64,000 nucleotides of DNA from Clostridia bacterium (GTDB taxonomy: Bacteria; Bacillota; Clostridia; Oscillospirales; CAG-272): NCBI GenBank assembly GCA_017466375.1, contig JAFTUH010000044.1, positions 21,153 to 85,152 on the forward strand, given 5' to 3'. Numbering within the stretch: the stretch's first letter is position 1; every line of letters starts with the position of its first letter. A program made the position numbers and the translations under genes. Below, piece after piece: positions 43,065-51,603 of the stretch. Under the pieces are notes generated by a model. The model ran no database searches and had not been told where the DNA came from. It saw nothing but the letters and a program-made list of their open reading frames with translations.

Positions 43065-44753
43065 ATGTTGGAGCTGAATAATTCTATCTTTTACAAAGTT
43101 AAATTTGATATTACGGCTAACCAGAACGAGGTGGATTTGATATGGAAAGTGATTTATCACATTAAGTCTTGGCTGACTCGAAAGTGGAACAAGGGGAAAA
43201 CAATTCTTACAACTCAAAACGCAACTTGGAGTTATTTGAAAAGAGGAGGAACTATTAGTTCTACAGACAAGAAAAGCGTTTACATTGAGTCGGAAGCCTT
43301 CGAAGAATCGGAAAATATGCAATATTGGGCGTGTCGTATTTTTGAGAGAAAGGCACCGAGAACTGATTTTGCACCTCGGGAATGGATTACCGAAATTGGT
43401 GTTAAGCCTGTGTCGAAAGGAAAAATTGAGTTTTCCTGCGTAATTTCTTATATTGACAGACCAGGCTTTATTGGAAAATGCGAGGATGAGCCATATCCAA
43501 ATGTTCCCAATTTGATAAAAAACCTTCTTCAAGATAAAGGTTGTGTATGTGAAATTGGGTGTGATCTCATTACAACAGAACCACAGGCTTTAAAAGCAGG
43601 AGAATGGATTGGTTTTTGGGAACGCGTGACAAAGATAGACAGACAAATTCCATATATTTTCATAGCAACCAAAAGCAGTGTGGATGAGGAAAATTACAAA
43701 TACCCTGTCGATCCTAAACAACTGGCTATTGCGGCCGGGGGTAATGCTAGAGTTTTTTACGCGGAAGACCAGGGAGTAATGGACGAGATGGATTATTTTT
43801 GTCCCAATGAATATAAATGCTATAACGGCTCAATAAGAATTTATTTTCCCAAAATTGACACAACAGATCCACTGGATATCTATAGACATAGATATTTAAC
43901 TTCAAACACAATTCTTCAACTTGGCCAAGAAGAAATTGTTCAAATGATTCGCCGTGCGCTAGCACAAGACATTCATTTTTATGAAACCTTTTTTAGACTC
44001 AAAGATTGTCGGGCAAAGCAAGAGAATTTTCAACGCCAACTTCGTTTGGAAGCGTTGAAAACAAAGCATCAAGAAGAAACCTTGAGAATTTCGCAGCAAA
44101 AGGATCAAGAAGCCCAAGATTGGTGTAACATGGCCTTGTTGGAAGAAGAAAAAAGGCTACACGTGGAAGATGATTTAGAGCAAATAAAGGCAGAATTGCA
44201 AGCCCTTAAGGAAGAAAAATTCATTTTAAATGCAAAAATCGACACCTATAGAGGGTTGGCTGAAAAAAATGCCTCATTGGAGCGTGCATGCAATAATCGC
44301 CTAAACACCAAAACATACCCATCTTCTCCTATGGATGTTATCAATTACTTTGATGCTTCTTTTGCGGATTGTATTGCTTTTTCTGAGGATGTATATAAAA
44401 GTCTTAAGAATTGTACTATTTCCCTTGCCGATTTGTGGAGCGCTCTCTATTGTTTGGCTACAACTATGCGCGAGTTGTATCTGTCTGCCGGAGGGGATAT
44501 TTACAAAGAGTTTACAAAAAGGACAGGCATTGATGTTGGGCGTGGTGAAGGTGCTAATACCCATCAAAACAAAAAAATGATGGACCAGTATTCAACTGAA
44601 TATCATGGTTATCAAATTGATATAGAGCCCCATATTAAATTCTCTCGGAATCATCAACGAATTCATTTTGGTTTTTGTCAAGAAGATCAAAAAGTTATTG
44701 TAGGATGGTGTGGAGAACATAAGGATAACGCCACCACTCATAAGGTGAAATAA
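43065..44753 (+). CDS. Uncharacterised 562-residue coiled-coil protein
   Basis: I do not recognise this protein. ATG 43065 follows ATAAGGAGAAA. Residues 1-300 are a mixed alpha/beta region with many aromatic and Cys residues and no known motif that I can see. Residues about 311-402 are strongly charged and form a predicted long coiled coil (KHQEETLRISQQKDQEAQDW, KAELQALKEEKFILNAKIDT). The C-terminal part ends with a compact segment containing HIKFSRNHQRIHFGFC and VIVGWCGEHKDN. It is AT-rich and has codon use unlike the core genes. The HEPN-like gene follows at once. Confidence 0.85.
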   Translation: MLELNNSIFYKVKFDITANQNEVDLIWKVIYHIKSWLTRKWNKGKTILTTQNATWSYLKRGGTISSTDKKSVYIESEAFEESENMQYWACRIFERKAPRTDFAPREWITEIGVKPVSKGKIEFSCVISYIDRPGFIGKCEDEPYPNVPNLIKNLLQDKGCVCEIGCDLITTEPQALKAGEWIGFWERVTKIDRQIPYIFIATKSSVDEENYKYPVDPKQLAIAAGGNARVFYAEDQGVMDEMDYFCPNEYKCYNGSIRIYFPKIDTTDPLDIYRHRYLTSNTILQLGQEEIVQMIRRALAQDIHFYETFFRLKDCRAKQENFQRQLRLEALKTKHQEETLRISQQKDQEAQDWCNMALLEEEKRLHVEDDLEQIKAELQALKEEKFILNAKIDTYRGLAEKNASLERACNNRLNTKTYPSSPMDVINYFDASFADCIAFSEDVYKSLKNCTISLADLWSALYCLATTMRELYLSAGGDIYKEFTKRTGIDVGRGEGANTHQNKKMMDQYSTEYHGYQIDIEPHIKFSRNHQRIHFGFCQEDQKVIVGWCGEHKDNATTHKVK

Positions 44754-44755
44754 GT

Positions 44756-45460
44756 GTGAAAATGAAACCTGAAATTGAAGAGAAGATTTCAAATAACAAC
44801 AAAAAAATTTCTGATTTGCTTCGAGAAAATGAAAAACTTTTGCGACAAGAAGGATATAATCCCCCCGCCCATAATTTTGTTTTACCGCCGGAAAAACGCA
44901 TTTCCTTTCCCTCTGGTTATATTCGAACCGTGGCTCAATTTAATGAGAAATACCACTTGAGAGAAATTTTCCCTCGCCGCTATTCAAGGCACAATGTTAC
45001 ATACGCGCTAGAAGTATCGGATTTGATTAATTTCGTATTTAATCGCATACACATATGGGGGCCTGTTGAAACAGTTTTTTATAAATTGGCAATAGTTAAT
45101 CTAGTCTCTATTATAGAAGCTATTGTCTTAGAAGCGGCAAACAATATTTGTCCATATGCCAAAACATGCAAAAAAACAAAATCATGTTTAAAGCATTTTA
45201 ACAAAGATGAGAGATCAAATGCAAGATTAGCCTTGAAAAAACTCGTTCTACTTAATGTGTTGGATTTTAATCAAGAAAAACTCTCACGTGTTCAAGAAAT
45301 TATTGATTTACGAAATCGCATCCATATTCGTCTTGCGCCGGGGAATGAACTACTGCTGGATAATTTCACTCGCCAATTTTGTAATGAAGTGATCATGTTT
45401 TTACAAGACATAGACGAGCAAATATATTCTAAAGGCACTTCATTATACGGATGTTCATAA
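44756..45460 (+). CDS. Uncharacterised HEPN-like 234-residue protein
   Basis: Mostly helical protein, starting at GTG 44756 (7 bases after AAGGTG) or ATG 44762. It begins 2 bases after the previous stop, so the two are coupled. Charged N-terminal helix (residues 1-32), then a helical body. LRNRIHIRL at 185-193 resembles the R-N-x-H signature of HEPN ribonuclease domains, though the spacing R-x3-H is one short; NRIHI also occurs at 96-100. A Cys cluster C132-x5-C138-x5-C144 may bind metal. AT-rich. No firm family match. Confidence 0.82.
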   Translation: MKMKPEIEEKISNNNKKISDLLRENEKLLRQEGYNPPAHNFVLPPEKRISFPSGYIRTVAQFNEKYHLREIFPRRYSRHNVTYALEVSDLINFVFNRIHIWGPVETVFYKLAIVNLVSIIEAIVLEAANNICPYAKTCKKTKSCLKHFNKDERSNARLALKKLVLLNVLDFNQEKLSRVQEIIDLRNRIHIRLAPGNELLLDNFTRQFCNEVIMFLQDIDEQIYSKGTSLYGCS

Positions 45461-45523
45461 CACTTTGGTTGCTTTGTGTTCTTTTACCATTATTCCCCCG
45501 AAAACAAGGGTGTTACACAATTT

Positions 45524-45569
45524 TGCGTAGCAAATTGCGTAACACATCTCTCAAAAACTGCGTAACAAA
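45524..45569. repeat. Right triplet of 11-bp direct repeats
   Basis: TGCGTAGCAAA (45524-45534), TGCGTAACACA (45536-45546) and TGCGTAACAAA (45559-45569), offsets 12 and 23 bases, same orientation and nearly the same spacing as the triplet at 28735-28779. Confidence 0.75.
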
Positions 45570-45573
45570 CAAA

Positions 45574-45614
45574 AAATAAAGCCTTGAAAACTCAACGTTT
45601 TCAAGGCTTTATTT
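45574..45614 (-). terminator. Terminator of tRNA-Pro copy 2
   Basis: Eighteen-base perfect arms (45574-45591 and 45597-45614), T-rich tail on the minus strand, reaching the CCA end of the tRNA. Confidence 0.85.
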
Positions 45615-45689
45615 GGTCTGAGTGACTGGACTTGAACCAGCGGCCTCTACCACCCCAAGGTAGCGCGCTACCAACTGCGCCACACCCAG
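45614..45689 (-). tRNA. tRNA-Pro (anticodon GGG), copy 2
   Basis: Same 76-base gene as copy 1, with encoded CCA and anticodon GGG. This copy has a complete promoter (45710-45738) and is probably the original. Confidence 0.95.
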
Positions 45690-45724
45690 ATTGTCCTTGC
45701 GACCCGTATATTATAACACACAAA
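45614..45724 (-). repeat. Direct repeat, right copy (tRNA-Pro plus -10 box)
   Basis: Partner of 28506-28616: 111 bases with one difference in the base next to the -10 box. Distance between copies is 17,108 bases. Confidence 0.9.
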
Positions 45725-45738
45725 ATCCCCTTCGTCAA
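45710..45738 (-). promoter_or_regulatory. Promoter of tRNA-Pro copy 2
   Basis: Minus strand TTGACG (45733-45738), 17-base spacer, TATAAT (45710-45715). Confidence 0.85.
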
Positions 45739-45863
45739 GAGGATTTTCATTTTTCATGCAAAAAATGTTTTTTATCGCGTACATACTTTTCTTCAGAGAC
45801 GGACATACTGTTTTTTGAAGCCGATCCGGTTTCGCAAATCTGATATATCGGAGAGTATGAATC

Positions 45864-46052
45864 ATGGAAAACAAATCTGCCAACTACTGTATCGCCTGCA
45901 CCGTTACTTCCTGCCAGAATCACGTAAAGACCTCCAACTACTGCGCGCTGGATAAGATCCAGGTCGGCACGCACGAGAGCAATCCGAGCATGTGCCAGTG
46001 CGTAGACTGCGAATCCTTCGTTGCCGAGAAAAAGGATACCGCCAAGGCTTAA
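45864..46052 (+). CDS. DUF1540 Cys-rich small protein
   Basis: A 62-residue cytosolic protein with the DUF1540 cysteine pattern (CIACTVTSCQNH, YCALDKIQVG, MCQCVDCESF), likely a small metal-binding protein common in Clostridia. Role unknown. A terminator follows. Confidence 0.85.
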   Translation: MENKSANYCIACTVTSCQNHVKTSNYCALDKIQVGTHESNPSMCQCVDCESFVAEKKDTAKA

Positions 46053-46064
46053 CGAGCCAAAGCA

Positions 46065-46098
46065 AAAAACCGGGAAGCGTACCGCTTTCCGGTTTTTA
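46065..46098. terminator. Bidirectional terminator between DUF1540 gene and pseudouridine synthase
   Basis: AAAAACCGG-type arm and CCGGTTTTT arm with a GC-rich upper stem, between convergent genes. Confidence 0.85.
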
Positions 46099-46104
46099 TA
46101 TAGA

Positions 46105-47100
46105 TCATTTTTCCTCCCAATGCGGGAAGAGGGACAAAAAGCGGATATTCTCCTGTTTTGCGGAAAACTCGCGGTCGTTCAGATACGCAAGCGGACCGCT
46201 GGGAACGGTAAAGCGAACACGGCAGGAATACAGCGCCTGATGCTGCCAGCCGAGATCGCGGTCGCGGCGGTTGACGCCGTACTTCCCCTCCCCAAGCAGC
46301 GGATGTCCGACAGATGCCATATGCGCACGAATCTGGTGGGTACGTCCTGTAAACAGGCGCACCTCAAGAAGCGACAGATCGTGCTCCGCATTGACAGCGA
46401 GGACGCGGTATCCCGTGCGAATCTCCTTGGAGCCGCGCGTCGGATGCGTCGTGACCGTCACCGTTTTCGTCTTCGTGTTCTTGAAAAGATAGCCGTCGAG
46501 GATCTCTTCCCTTTTCGGCATCCTGCCGTGCACGGCGCAGAAATACGTTTTGTGTACGTTTCCCTCTCGGATCTGCTCATTCATCTCGCGAAGTGCCTCC
46601 GCAGTCTTCGCCGCAATCACAATACCGCCCGTATTGCGATCGATACGGTTGCAGAGCGCCGGGGCGAAAGAATGCTCCTTTTGGGGATCGTACTCCCCTT
46701 TCTGGTACAGATATGCGAGAATATGAAAAATCAGAGTTTCGCGCTGAGCGATTTCCTTTGAGCCCGCCTCATCTGTATCCCCCGCGTGGGCAAGGACGCC
46801 GGCACGCTTATCGCAGAGAAGAATATTCTCATCCTCGTAAATGATGTCAAGTTTCACACGCACGCGGGCAAATTCGTTCTCCGCGGTATTCTCTTCAAAA
46901 AACTCCTCGGGAATGTACATCGTGACGACGTCCCCGAGCTCGAGCATCTGCTTTTGCTCGGCACGCTTGCCGTTCACCTTGATCCGCTTGGTGCGGATGT
47001 ACTTATACATAAGCGAAACAGGCAGACCGCGGACAGATTTGCTGATGAACTTGTCCAGTCTTTGTCCGCTGTCGTTCTTTTCGATCCGGAATTCTCGCAT
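46105..47100 (-). CDS. RluA-family pseudouridine synthase
   Basis: A 331-residue enzyme isomerising uridine in rRNA or tRNA. N-terminal S4 RNA-binding domain (QRLDKFISKSVRGLPVSLMY), then catalytic segment CNRIDRNTGG with the active Asp, and RLFTGRTHQIRAHM. Length and layout fit the RluC/RluD group; the target uridine cannot be told. A 3' remnant of a related gene lies at 24528-24692. Confidence 0.93.
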   Translation of the reverse strand: MREFRIEKNDSGQRLDKFISKSVRGLPVSLMYKYIRTKRIKVNGKRAEQKQMLELGDVVTMYIPEEFFEENTAENEFARVRVKLDIIYEDENILLCDKRAGVLAHAGDTDEAGSKEIAQRETLIFHILAYLYQKGEYDPQKEHSFAPALCNRIDRNTGGIVIAAKTAEALREMNEQIREGNVHKTYFCAVHGRMPKREEILDGYLFKNTKTKTVTVTTHPTRGSKEIRTGYRVLAVNAEHDLSLLEVRLFTGRTHQIRAHMASVGHPLLGEGKYGVNRRDRDLGWQHQALYSCRVRFTVPSGPLAYLNDREFSAKQENIRFLSLFPHWEEK

Positions 47101-47106
47101 GAAAAA

Positions 47107-47802
<696 letters not shown>

Positions 47803-47813
47803 TTACTGTATTT

Positions 47814-47842
47814 ATTATACTCTCTCTGATTCGTTTTTTCAA
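47814..47842 (-). promoter_or_regulatory. Promoter of upp operon
   Basis: Minus strand TTGAAA (47837-47842), 17-base spacer, TATAAT (47814-47819). Confidence 0.8.
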
Positions 47843-47886
47843 GGGAATTTCCGATTCTTTCCGACAGTTTTCAATAGTACCGCAAA

Positions 47887-48321
47887 TTAAAAATCACTTT
47901 TACAATTATTGCAATGCCACTGCTTTGTGGTTTTGCCGAGAGCAAATATACCCCACATAGCAACACTACCCGCTTTTGACATGGACGAAATCTTTTTCGT
48001 ATTTGTTGATTTGCAATAGGGGCAAATTATAGTAGGTTTTGAACGGAGGTTGTGGGTATTAGGTTTCACCCTATTATTAAAAACATTGTTACTGCAATTG
48101 GTGCAGATTATAAAATCAAAATCCGTTTCCTTCATAATAAAAGATTTGTCGCAACCGCATTTTTCGCAAGGAATATCTGCAATTTCAATATTTCCCATGC
48201 CATATTTCTTTCTAATATATATGGCTCTTTCGATAGCTGGTTGTGGTTCGTTGCAATGAGGGCATATAGAGAGGTCTGGTTCGATTATAGAATTACACTT
48301 TTTGCATTTATGTTTTCTCAT
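47887..48321 (-). CDS. Multi-zinc-ribbon small protein
   Basis: A 144-residue protein starting at ATG 48319-48321 after GGAGGA. Four Cys-rich pairs form zinc ribbons: CKKCNSIIEPDLSICPHC at the start, CEKCG with CTNC, then CPYC, with a final CNNC near the end (WHCNNCKSDF). A short hydrophobic GSVAMWGIFALG segment lies before the end. It is AT-richer than its neighbours and may be a recent arrival. Function unknown. Confidence 0.8.
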   Translation of the reverse strand: MRKHKCKKCNSIIEPDLSICPHCNEPQPAIERAIYIRKKYGMGNIEIADIPCEKCGCDKSFIMKETDFDFIICTNCSNNVFNNRVKPNTHNLRSKPTIICPYCKSTNTKKISSMSKAGSVAMWGIFALGKTTKQWHCNNCKSDF

Positions 48322-48476
48322 ATAAATATCCTCCATGGTTTTTATGGCTATGTTATAACATACATGCTTTCGATTGTCAAGTAGTTTTTCGTATTTATTA
48401 TCACCCTGTTTTAATAGCAATTAAGACTTCTGGGATTACAGGGTTCAACTTTTATCTTCATACAGCACACACTGTC

Positions 48477-48505
48477 TTTACTTTTCCCCCGTTATGTGAT
48501 ACAAT
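48477..48505 (+). promoter_or_regulatory. Promoter of mtaB
   Basis: TTTACT (48477-48482), 17-base spacer, TACAAT (48500-48505). Confidence 0.75.
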
Positions 48506-48535
48506 ATGCGGTAGAACAAAAACACGGAGGATGTT

Positions 48536-49858
48536 ATGACGGGAGAATCCAAAAAGCCGCGCACCGCGATCATTACGCTCGGATGCCGCGTGAATCAGTA
48601 CGAATCCGAGGCGATTGCGGGGATGCTGGAGAAGGACGGAATTGAGATCGTCCCGTTCGGCACGCAGGCAGATGTGACGATTATCAATACCTGTACGGTC
48701 ACAGCGGAAAGCGATCGGAAATCCCGTCAGCACATCCGCCGCGCCGCCTCGGTCTCTCCGAACGGAAAAATCATCGTGACAGGATGCTTTGCGCAAGTCT
48801 CGCCTGAAGACGCCGCAATCGACGGGGTCAGCGCCGTGATCGGCAACGCGGAGAAATCCCGCATTCCGTCACTCGTGCGCGATTTGTGCGAGGGACGAGA
48901 GCCGGAAACGGTCATCCTCCCCTCCGATCTCGAAAACGCGCCGTATGATACGCTGACGCTGCCTGTGCCGCGCCGTGCACGTGCCTTTATCAAAATCGAG
49001 GACGGCTGCGAAAACCGCTGTGCGTACTGCATCATTCCGAAAGCGCGCGGCAAGGTTCGCTCCAAGGATCCGCGCACCGTTTTATGCGAGGCAGAAGCAC
49101 TTGCCCATGCGGGGTGCTCCGAAATCACGCTGACCGGCATCGAAACGGGAGCTTACGGCAGAGATTCGGGCGGGGTGTTCTCCCTCGCATCACTCCTTGC
49201 CGATCTTGCGCACGTACCCGGTATCCGCCGCATCGGTCTCGGCTCGCTTGATCCGTCTTTGATGCGCGATCCGTTTCTCGAAACGGCGGCGTCTGTGCCT
49301 TCGCTTCTGCCGCACTTTCACCTGTCACTGCAATCCGGCTCCACCTCCGTTCTGAACCGTATGCGCCGCCCGTACACGGCAGAAAGAGCCATGGAGCGTA
49401 TTGAAGCGCTTCGCCGCGTCTTCCCTGCCGCAATGCTGACTGCAGACGTGATCGTCGGCTTCCCGGGAGAAACAGAGGAGGAATTTGCGCAGACATTAGA
49501 CTTTTGCCAAAAATCGAATTTTCTGCATTTGCATATATTCCCGTATTCGATCCGCAAAGGAACGGAAGCCGCGGGCATGCCCAATCAGGTCGCAGACGGC
49601 GTAAAGAAAGCACGCGCCGCCCGGCTTGCAGAAGCCCAACAGCAGATCAAGGCGGAGATTCTCACGCAGTACGTGGAAGAACACCGCACGGCGCCTGTTT
49701 CCCTGCTCATTGAGGAATTCAAGGCCGGATACGCGCTTGGACACTCCGAACACTTCGTCGAACTCTCCGCGAAAGCAAACGGATACCGCGTCGGTGACAC
49801 CGTGGAGGTATACCTGACCGACACGGACGGTGAAACCTGCACAGGCGTGATCCGCTGA
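48536..49858 (+). CDS. mtaB: tRNA t6A37 methylthiotransferase MtaB
   Basis: A 440-residue radical SAM methylthiotransferase converting t6A to ms2t6A at position 37 of tRNA. N-terminal UPF0004 domain (TLGCRVNQYES, NTCTVTAESDRKSR, VTGCFAQ), radical SAM cluster CENRCAYCIIP near residue 160, and a C-terminal TRAM-like domain. Length is typical. ACGGAGGA precedes the ATG. Confidence 0.94.
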   Translation: MTGESKKPRTAIITLGCRVNQYESEAIAGMLEKDGIEIVPFGTQADVTIINTCTVTAESDRKSRQHIRRAASVSPNGKIIVTGCFAQVSPEDAAIDGVSAVIGNAEKSRIPSLVRDLCEGREPETVILPSDLENAPYDTLTLPVPRRARAFIKIEDGCENRCAYCIIPKARGKVRSKDPRTVLCEAEALAHAGCSEITLTGIETGAYGRDSGGVFSLASLLADLAHVPGIRRIGLGSLDPSLMRDPFLETAASVPSLLPHFHLSLQSGSTSVLNRMRRPYTAERAMERIEALRRVFPAAMLTADVIVGFPGETEEEFAQTLDFCQKSNFLHLHIFPYSIRKGTEAAGMPNQVADGVKKARAARLAEAQQQIKAEILTQYVEEHRTAPVSLLIEEFKAGYALGHSEHFVELSAKANGYRVGDTVEVYLTDTDGETCTGVIR

Positions 49859-49872
49859 TTCATAAGCGAAAG

Positions 49873-49903
49873 CTCTCCCGATTTGCCGTCGGGGGAGTTT
49901 TTT
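49873..49903 (+). terminator. Terminator after mtaB
   Basis: Nine-base arms (49873-49881 and 49889-49897) then TTTTTT. The rest of the gap to mecA shows only the mecA promoter. Confidence 0.85.
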
Positions 49904-50012
49904 ATGCAGACAAATATTCCGCCCTCCTCCGGCATATGGTAATCCGGTACGTGTTTCTGCCTCTTTTCTCCGTGAATGACAGTTTCCGCGCCGTTTCCCA
50001 TGAATTTTGGGG

Positions 50013-50041
50013 TACACAAACGGCGCGCATACGCTTATAAT
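50013..50041 (+). promoter_or_regulatory. Promoter of mecA
   Basis: TACACA (50013-50018), 17-base spacer, TATAAT (50036-50041). Confidence 0.6.
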
Positions 50042-50085
50042 AATAGAGAAACACGAGCCGAATACCCGGAAAGGAGGTGCCGCGT

Positions 50086-50115
50086 ATGCGGTACTGTATA
50101 TGGAACTCATTTTAA
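50086..50115 (+). other. Nine-codon leader ORF overlapping mecA start
   Basis: ATG 50086, six bases after the strong AAGGAGGTG (50071-50079), encodes MRYCIWNSF and stops at 50113-50115, inside mecA. The mecA ATG at 50100 is 20 bases from that ribosome binding site, so mecA may depend on translation of the leader. Confidence 0.5.
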
Positions 50116-50702
50116 TCAGCGACTCAAGGCTGAAAATCATGCTGACAGCGGAGGATATGCGCCTGCACGGCATCACCTGCGATACGCTTGACAAAAGCAG
50201 CATCACCTCACGCAAGGCGTTCTGGAACATCCTCGATGAGGCAAAGCTGCAGACGGGATTTGACCCTGCGGGAAGCAAGCTGTTTGTACAGATGTATCCC
50301 TCCAAAACAGGCGGGTGCGAATTATTCGTGACCCGTCTTGGGAGCAAAGATCCTGCTGATAAAGATAAACGTAAACCGAACGATTTGCTAGCACAATCCG
50401 TTCTCTCACCCCCGCGCAATCCGTTTTATACAGATGCCGAACAATGCATCTACGCCTTCGACGAGATGAATGACCTGCTTCTCGGATGCCGACATCTGTC
50501 CGCCTTGGACGATCCTCCTCTGGCGCGCGCCTATGCGGATGAACAGCAGCGGCGATTTTATCTCGTCCTTGGTGCGGATGCACCGATTCTTGCGGAGTAC
50601 AACGGCACCCGATGCCGTCCGCGCGATTTTGCCTACATAGAGGAGCACTGCCGTCTGTTCTGTGCGGATGCGATCCCCCTGCTCTCCCCCTTTGCGCCGT
50701 AA
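50100..50702 (+). CDS. mecA: Adaptor protein MecA family
   Basis: A 200-residue protein of the MecA adaptor family, which brings substrates to ClpC/ClpP. N-terminal domain: SDSRLKIMLTAEDMRLHGIT and RKAFWNILDEAKLQTGFDP; acidic/variable linker; C-terminal domain DEMNDLLLGCRHLSA and FYLVLGADAP. The start at 50100 is the only in-frame ATG fitting the family N-terminus, though its ribosome binding site is placed for a 9-codon leader ORF. Confidence 0.85.
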   Translation: MELILISDSRLKIMLTAEDMRLHGITCDTLDKSSITSRKAFWNILDEAKLQTGFDPAGSKLFVQMYPSKTGGCELFVTRLGSKDPADKDKRKPNDLLAQSVLSPPRNPFYTDAEQCIYAFDEMNDLLLGCRHLSALDDPPLARAYADEQQRRFYLVLGADAPILAEYNGTRCRPRDFAYIEEHCRLFCADAIPLLSPFAP

Positions 50703-50707
50703 TCCCC

Positions 50708-50740
50708 GGACGGAGTTTTCCTCCGTCCTTTTCTTTTTCT
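50708..50740 (+). terminator. Terminator after mecA
   Basis: Arms GGACGGAG (50708-50715) and CTCCGTCC (50721-50728), loop TTTTC, long T-rich tail. Confidence 0.9.
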
Positions 50741-50741
50741 C

Positions 50742-50770
50742 TTGACAGAAAATGCGCGCGGTCGTATAAT
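50742..50770 (+). promoter_or_regulatory. Promoter of Nudix-DUF6472 operon
   Basis: TTGACA (50742-50747), 17-base spacer, TATAAT (50765-50770). Confidence 0.9.
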
Positions 50771-50808
50771 ATCTGTATCGAAAAAACGCGAAACGAAGGA
50801 CGGATTCC

Positions 50809-51300
50809 ATGGCGAACGGCAAAAACACCACGCTCTGCTACATCGAGAAAGACGGAGCATATCTGATGCTGCATAGGATCAAAAAAGAGAACGATGAAAA
50901 CCGTGACAAATGGATCGGTATCGGCGGCAAATTTGAGAGAGGCGAATCCCCCGAGGACTGTGTGCTGCGTGAGGTGCTGGAGGAAACGGGACTGACGCTT
51001 ATCGACTACCGCTACCGCGGGATCGTGACGTTCGTTTCCAATCAGTTTGATACGACGGAGTACATGCATCTGTTCACCGCATCCCGTTTTGCTGGCGAGA
51101 TCAAGGAATGTGATGAAGGAGAGCTTTGCTGGCTCCCCAAAGAGGATTTATACAGGCTGCCGATGTGGGCGGGAGATCGGATTTTTCTCGATCTTCTCGA
51201 CACGGACGAGCCGTTCTTCTCGCTGAAGCTGGTCTACAACGGCGAAAATCTTGCCGGCGCATGGCTGAACGGAAAGAAAATCGGAAAGGACAGGCTATGA
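50809..51300 (+). CDS. Nudix hydrolase, 8-oxo-dGTP diphosphatase type
   Basis: A 163-residue Nudix protein; box GGKFERGESPEDCVLREVLE continuing to ETGL. N-terminal TTLCYIEKDGAYLMLHRIKK and GDRIFLDLL match the MutT/MTH1-like group that cleans oxidised purine nucleotides. The stop overlaps the next start as ATGA. Confidence 0.92.
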   Translation: MANGKNTTLCYIEKDGAYLMLHRIKKENDENRDKWIGIGGKFERGESPEDCVLREVLEETGLTLIDYRYRGIVTFVSNQFDTTEYMHLFTASRFAGEIKECDEGELCWLPKEDLYRLPMWAGDRIFLDLLDTDEPFFSLKLVYNGENLAGAWLNGKKIGKDRL

Positions 51301-51485
51301 AAAAGACGAAAGAAACCGCGTGCGAAACGTGCGTCTACTACGACTACAACGACGAGGACGACATCTACGAATGCCGCATGGATCTCGATGAGGATGAATT
51401 TTTGCGGTTTATGCAGAGCAGTACAAGGGGATGTCCTTACTACAAATTTTATGATGAATATAAAAGTGTCCAAAAACAAAACTGA
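51297..51485 (+). CDS. DUF6472-like small Cys protein
   Basis: A 62-residue protein coupled to the Nudix gene. Four Cys residues (CETCVYY, YECRMDLDEDEF, GCPYYKFYDEY) suggest a small metal-binding protein. Family function unknown. Confidence 0.82.
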   Translation: MKKTKETACETCVYYDYNDEDDIYECRMDLDEDEFLRFMQSSTRGCPYYKFYDEYKSVQKQN

Positions 51486-51535
51486 TCCGGACGAAAAAAT
51501 CTATCAAAAATTCGTTCATAATTTTCTCATACCTC

Positions 51536-51564
51536 TTGTAATTTGATGAAAAATTGTGTATAAT
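51536..51564 (+). promoter_or_regulatory. Promoter of xpt
   Basis: TTGTAA (51536-51541), 17-base spacer, TATAAT (51559-51564). Only about 35 bases separate it from the start codon, too short for a purine riboswitch. Confidence 0.75.
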
Positions 51565-51603
51565 GGAAATAATTATTAATTCCTGTCGATCACGGAGGAT
51601 TTT

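Noticed and set aside
28506..45724. A complete integrative element with integrase
   Set aside because: Although ends look like tRNA-based junctions, no tyrosine or serine recombinase, transposase or relaxase was found in the window.
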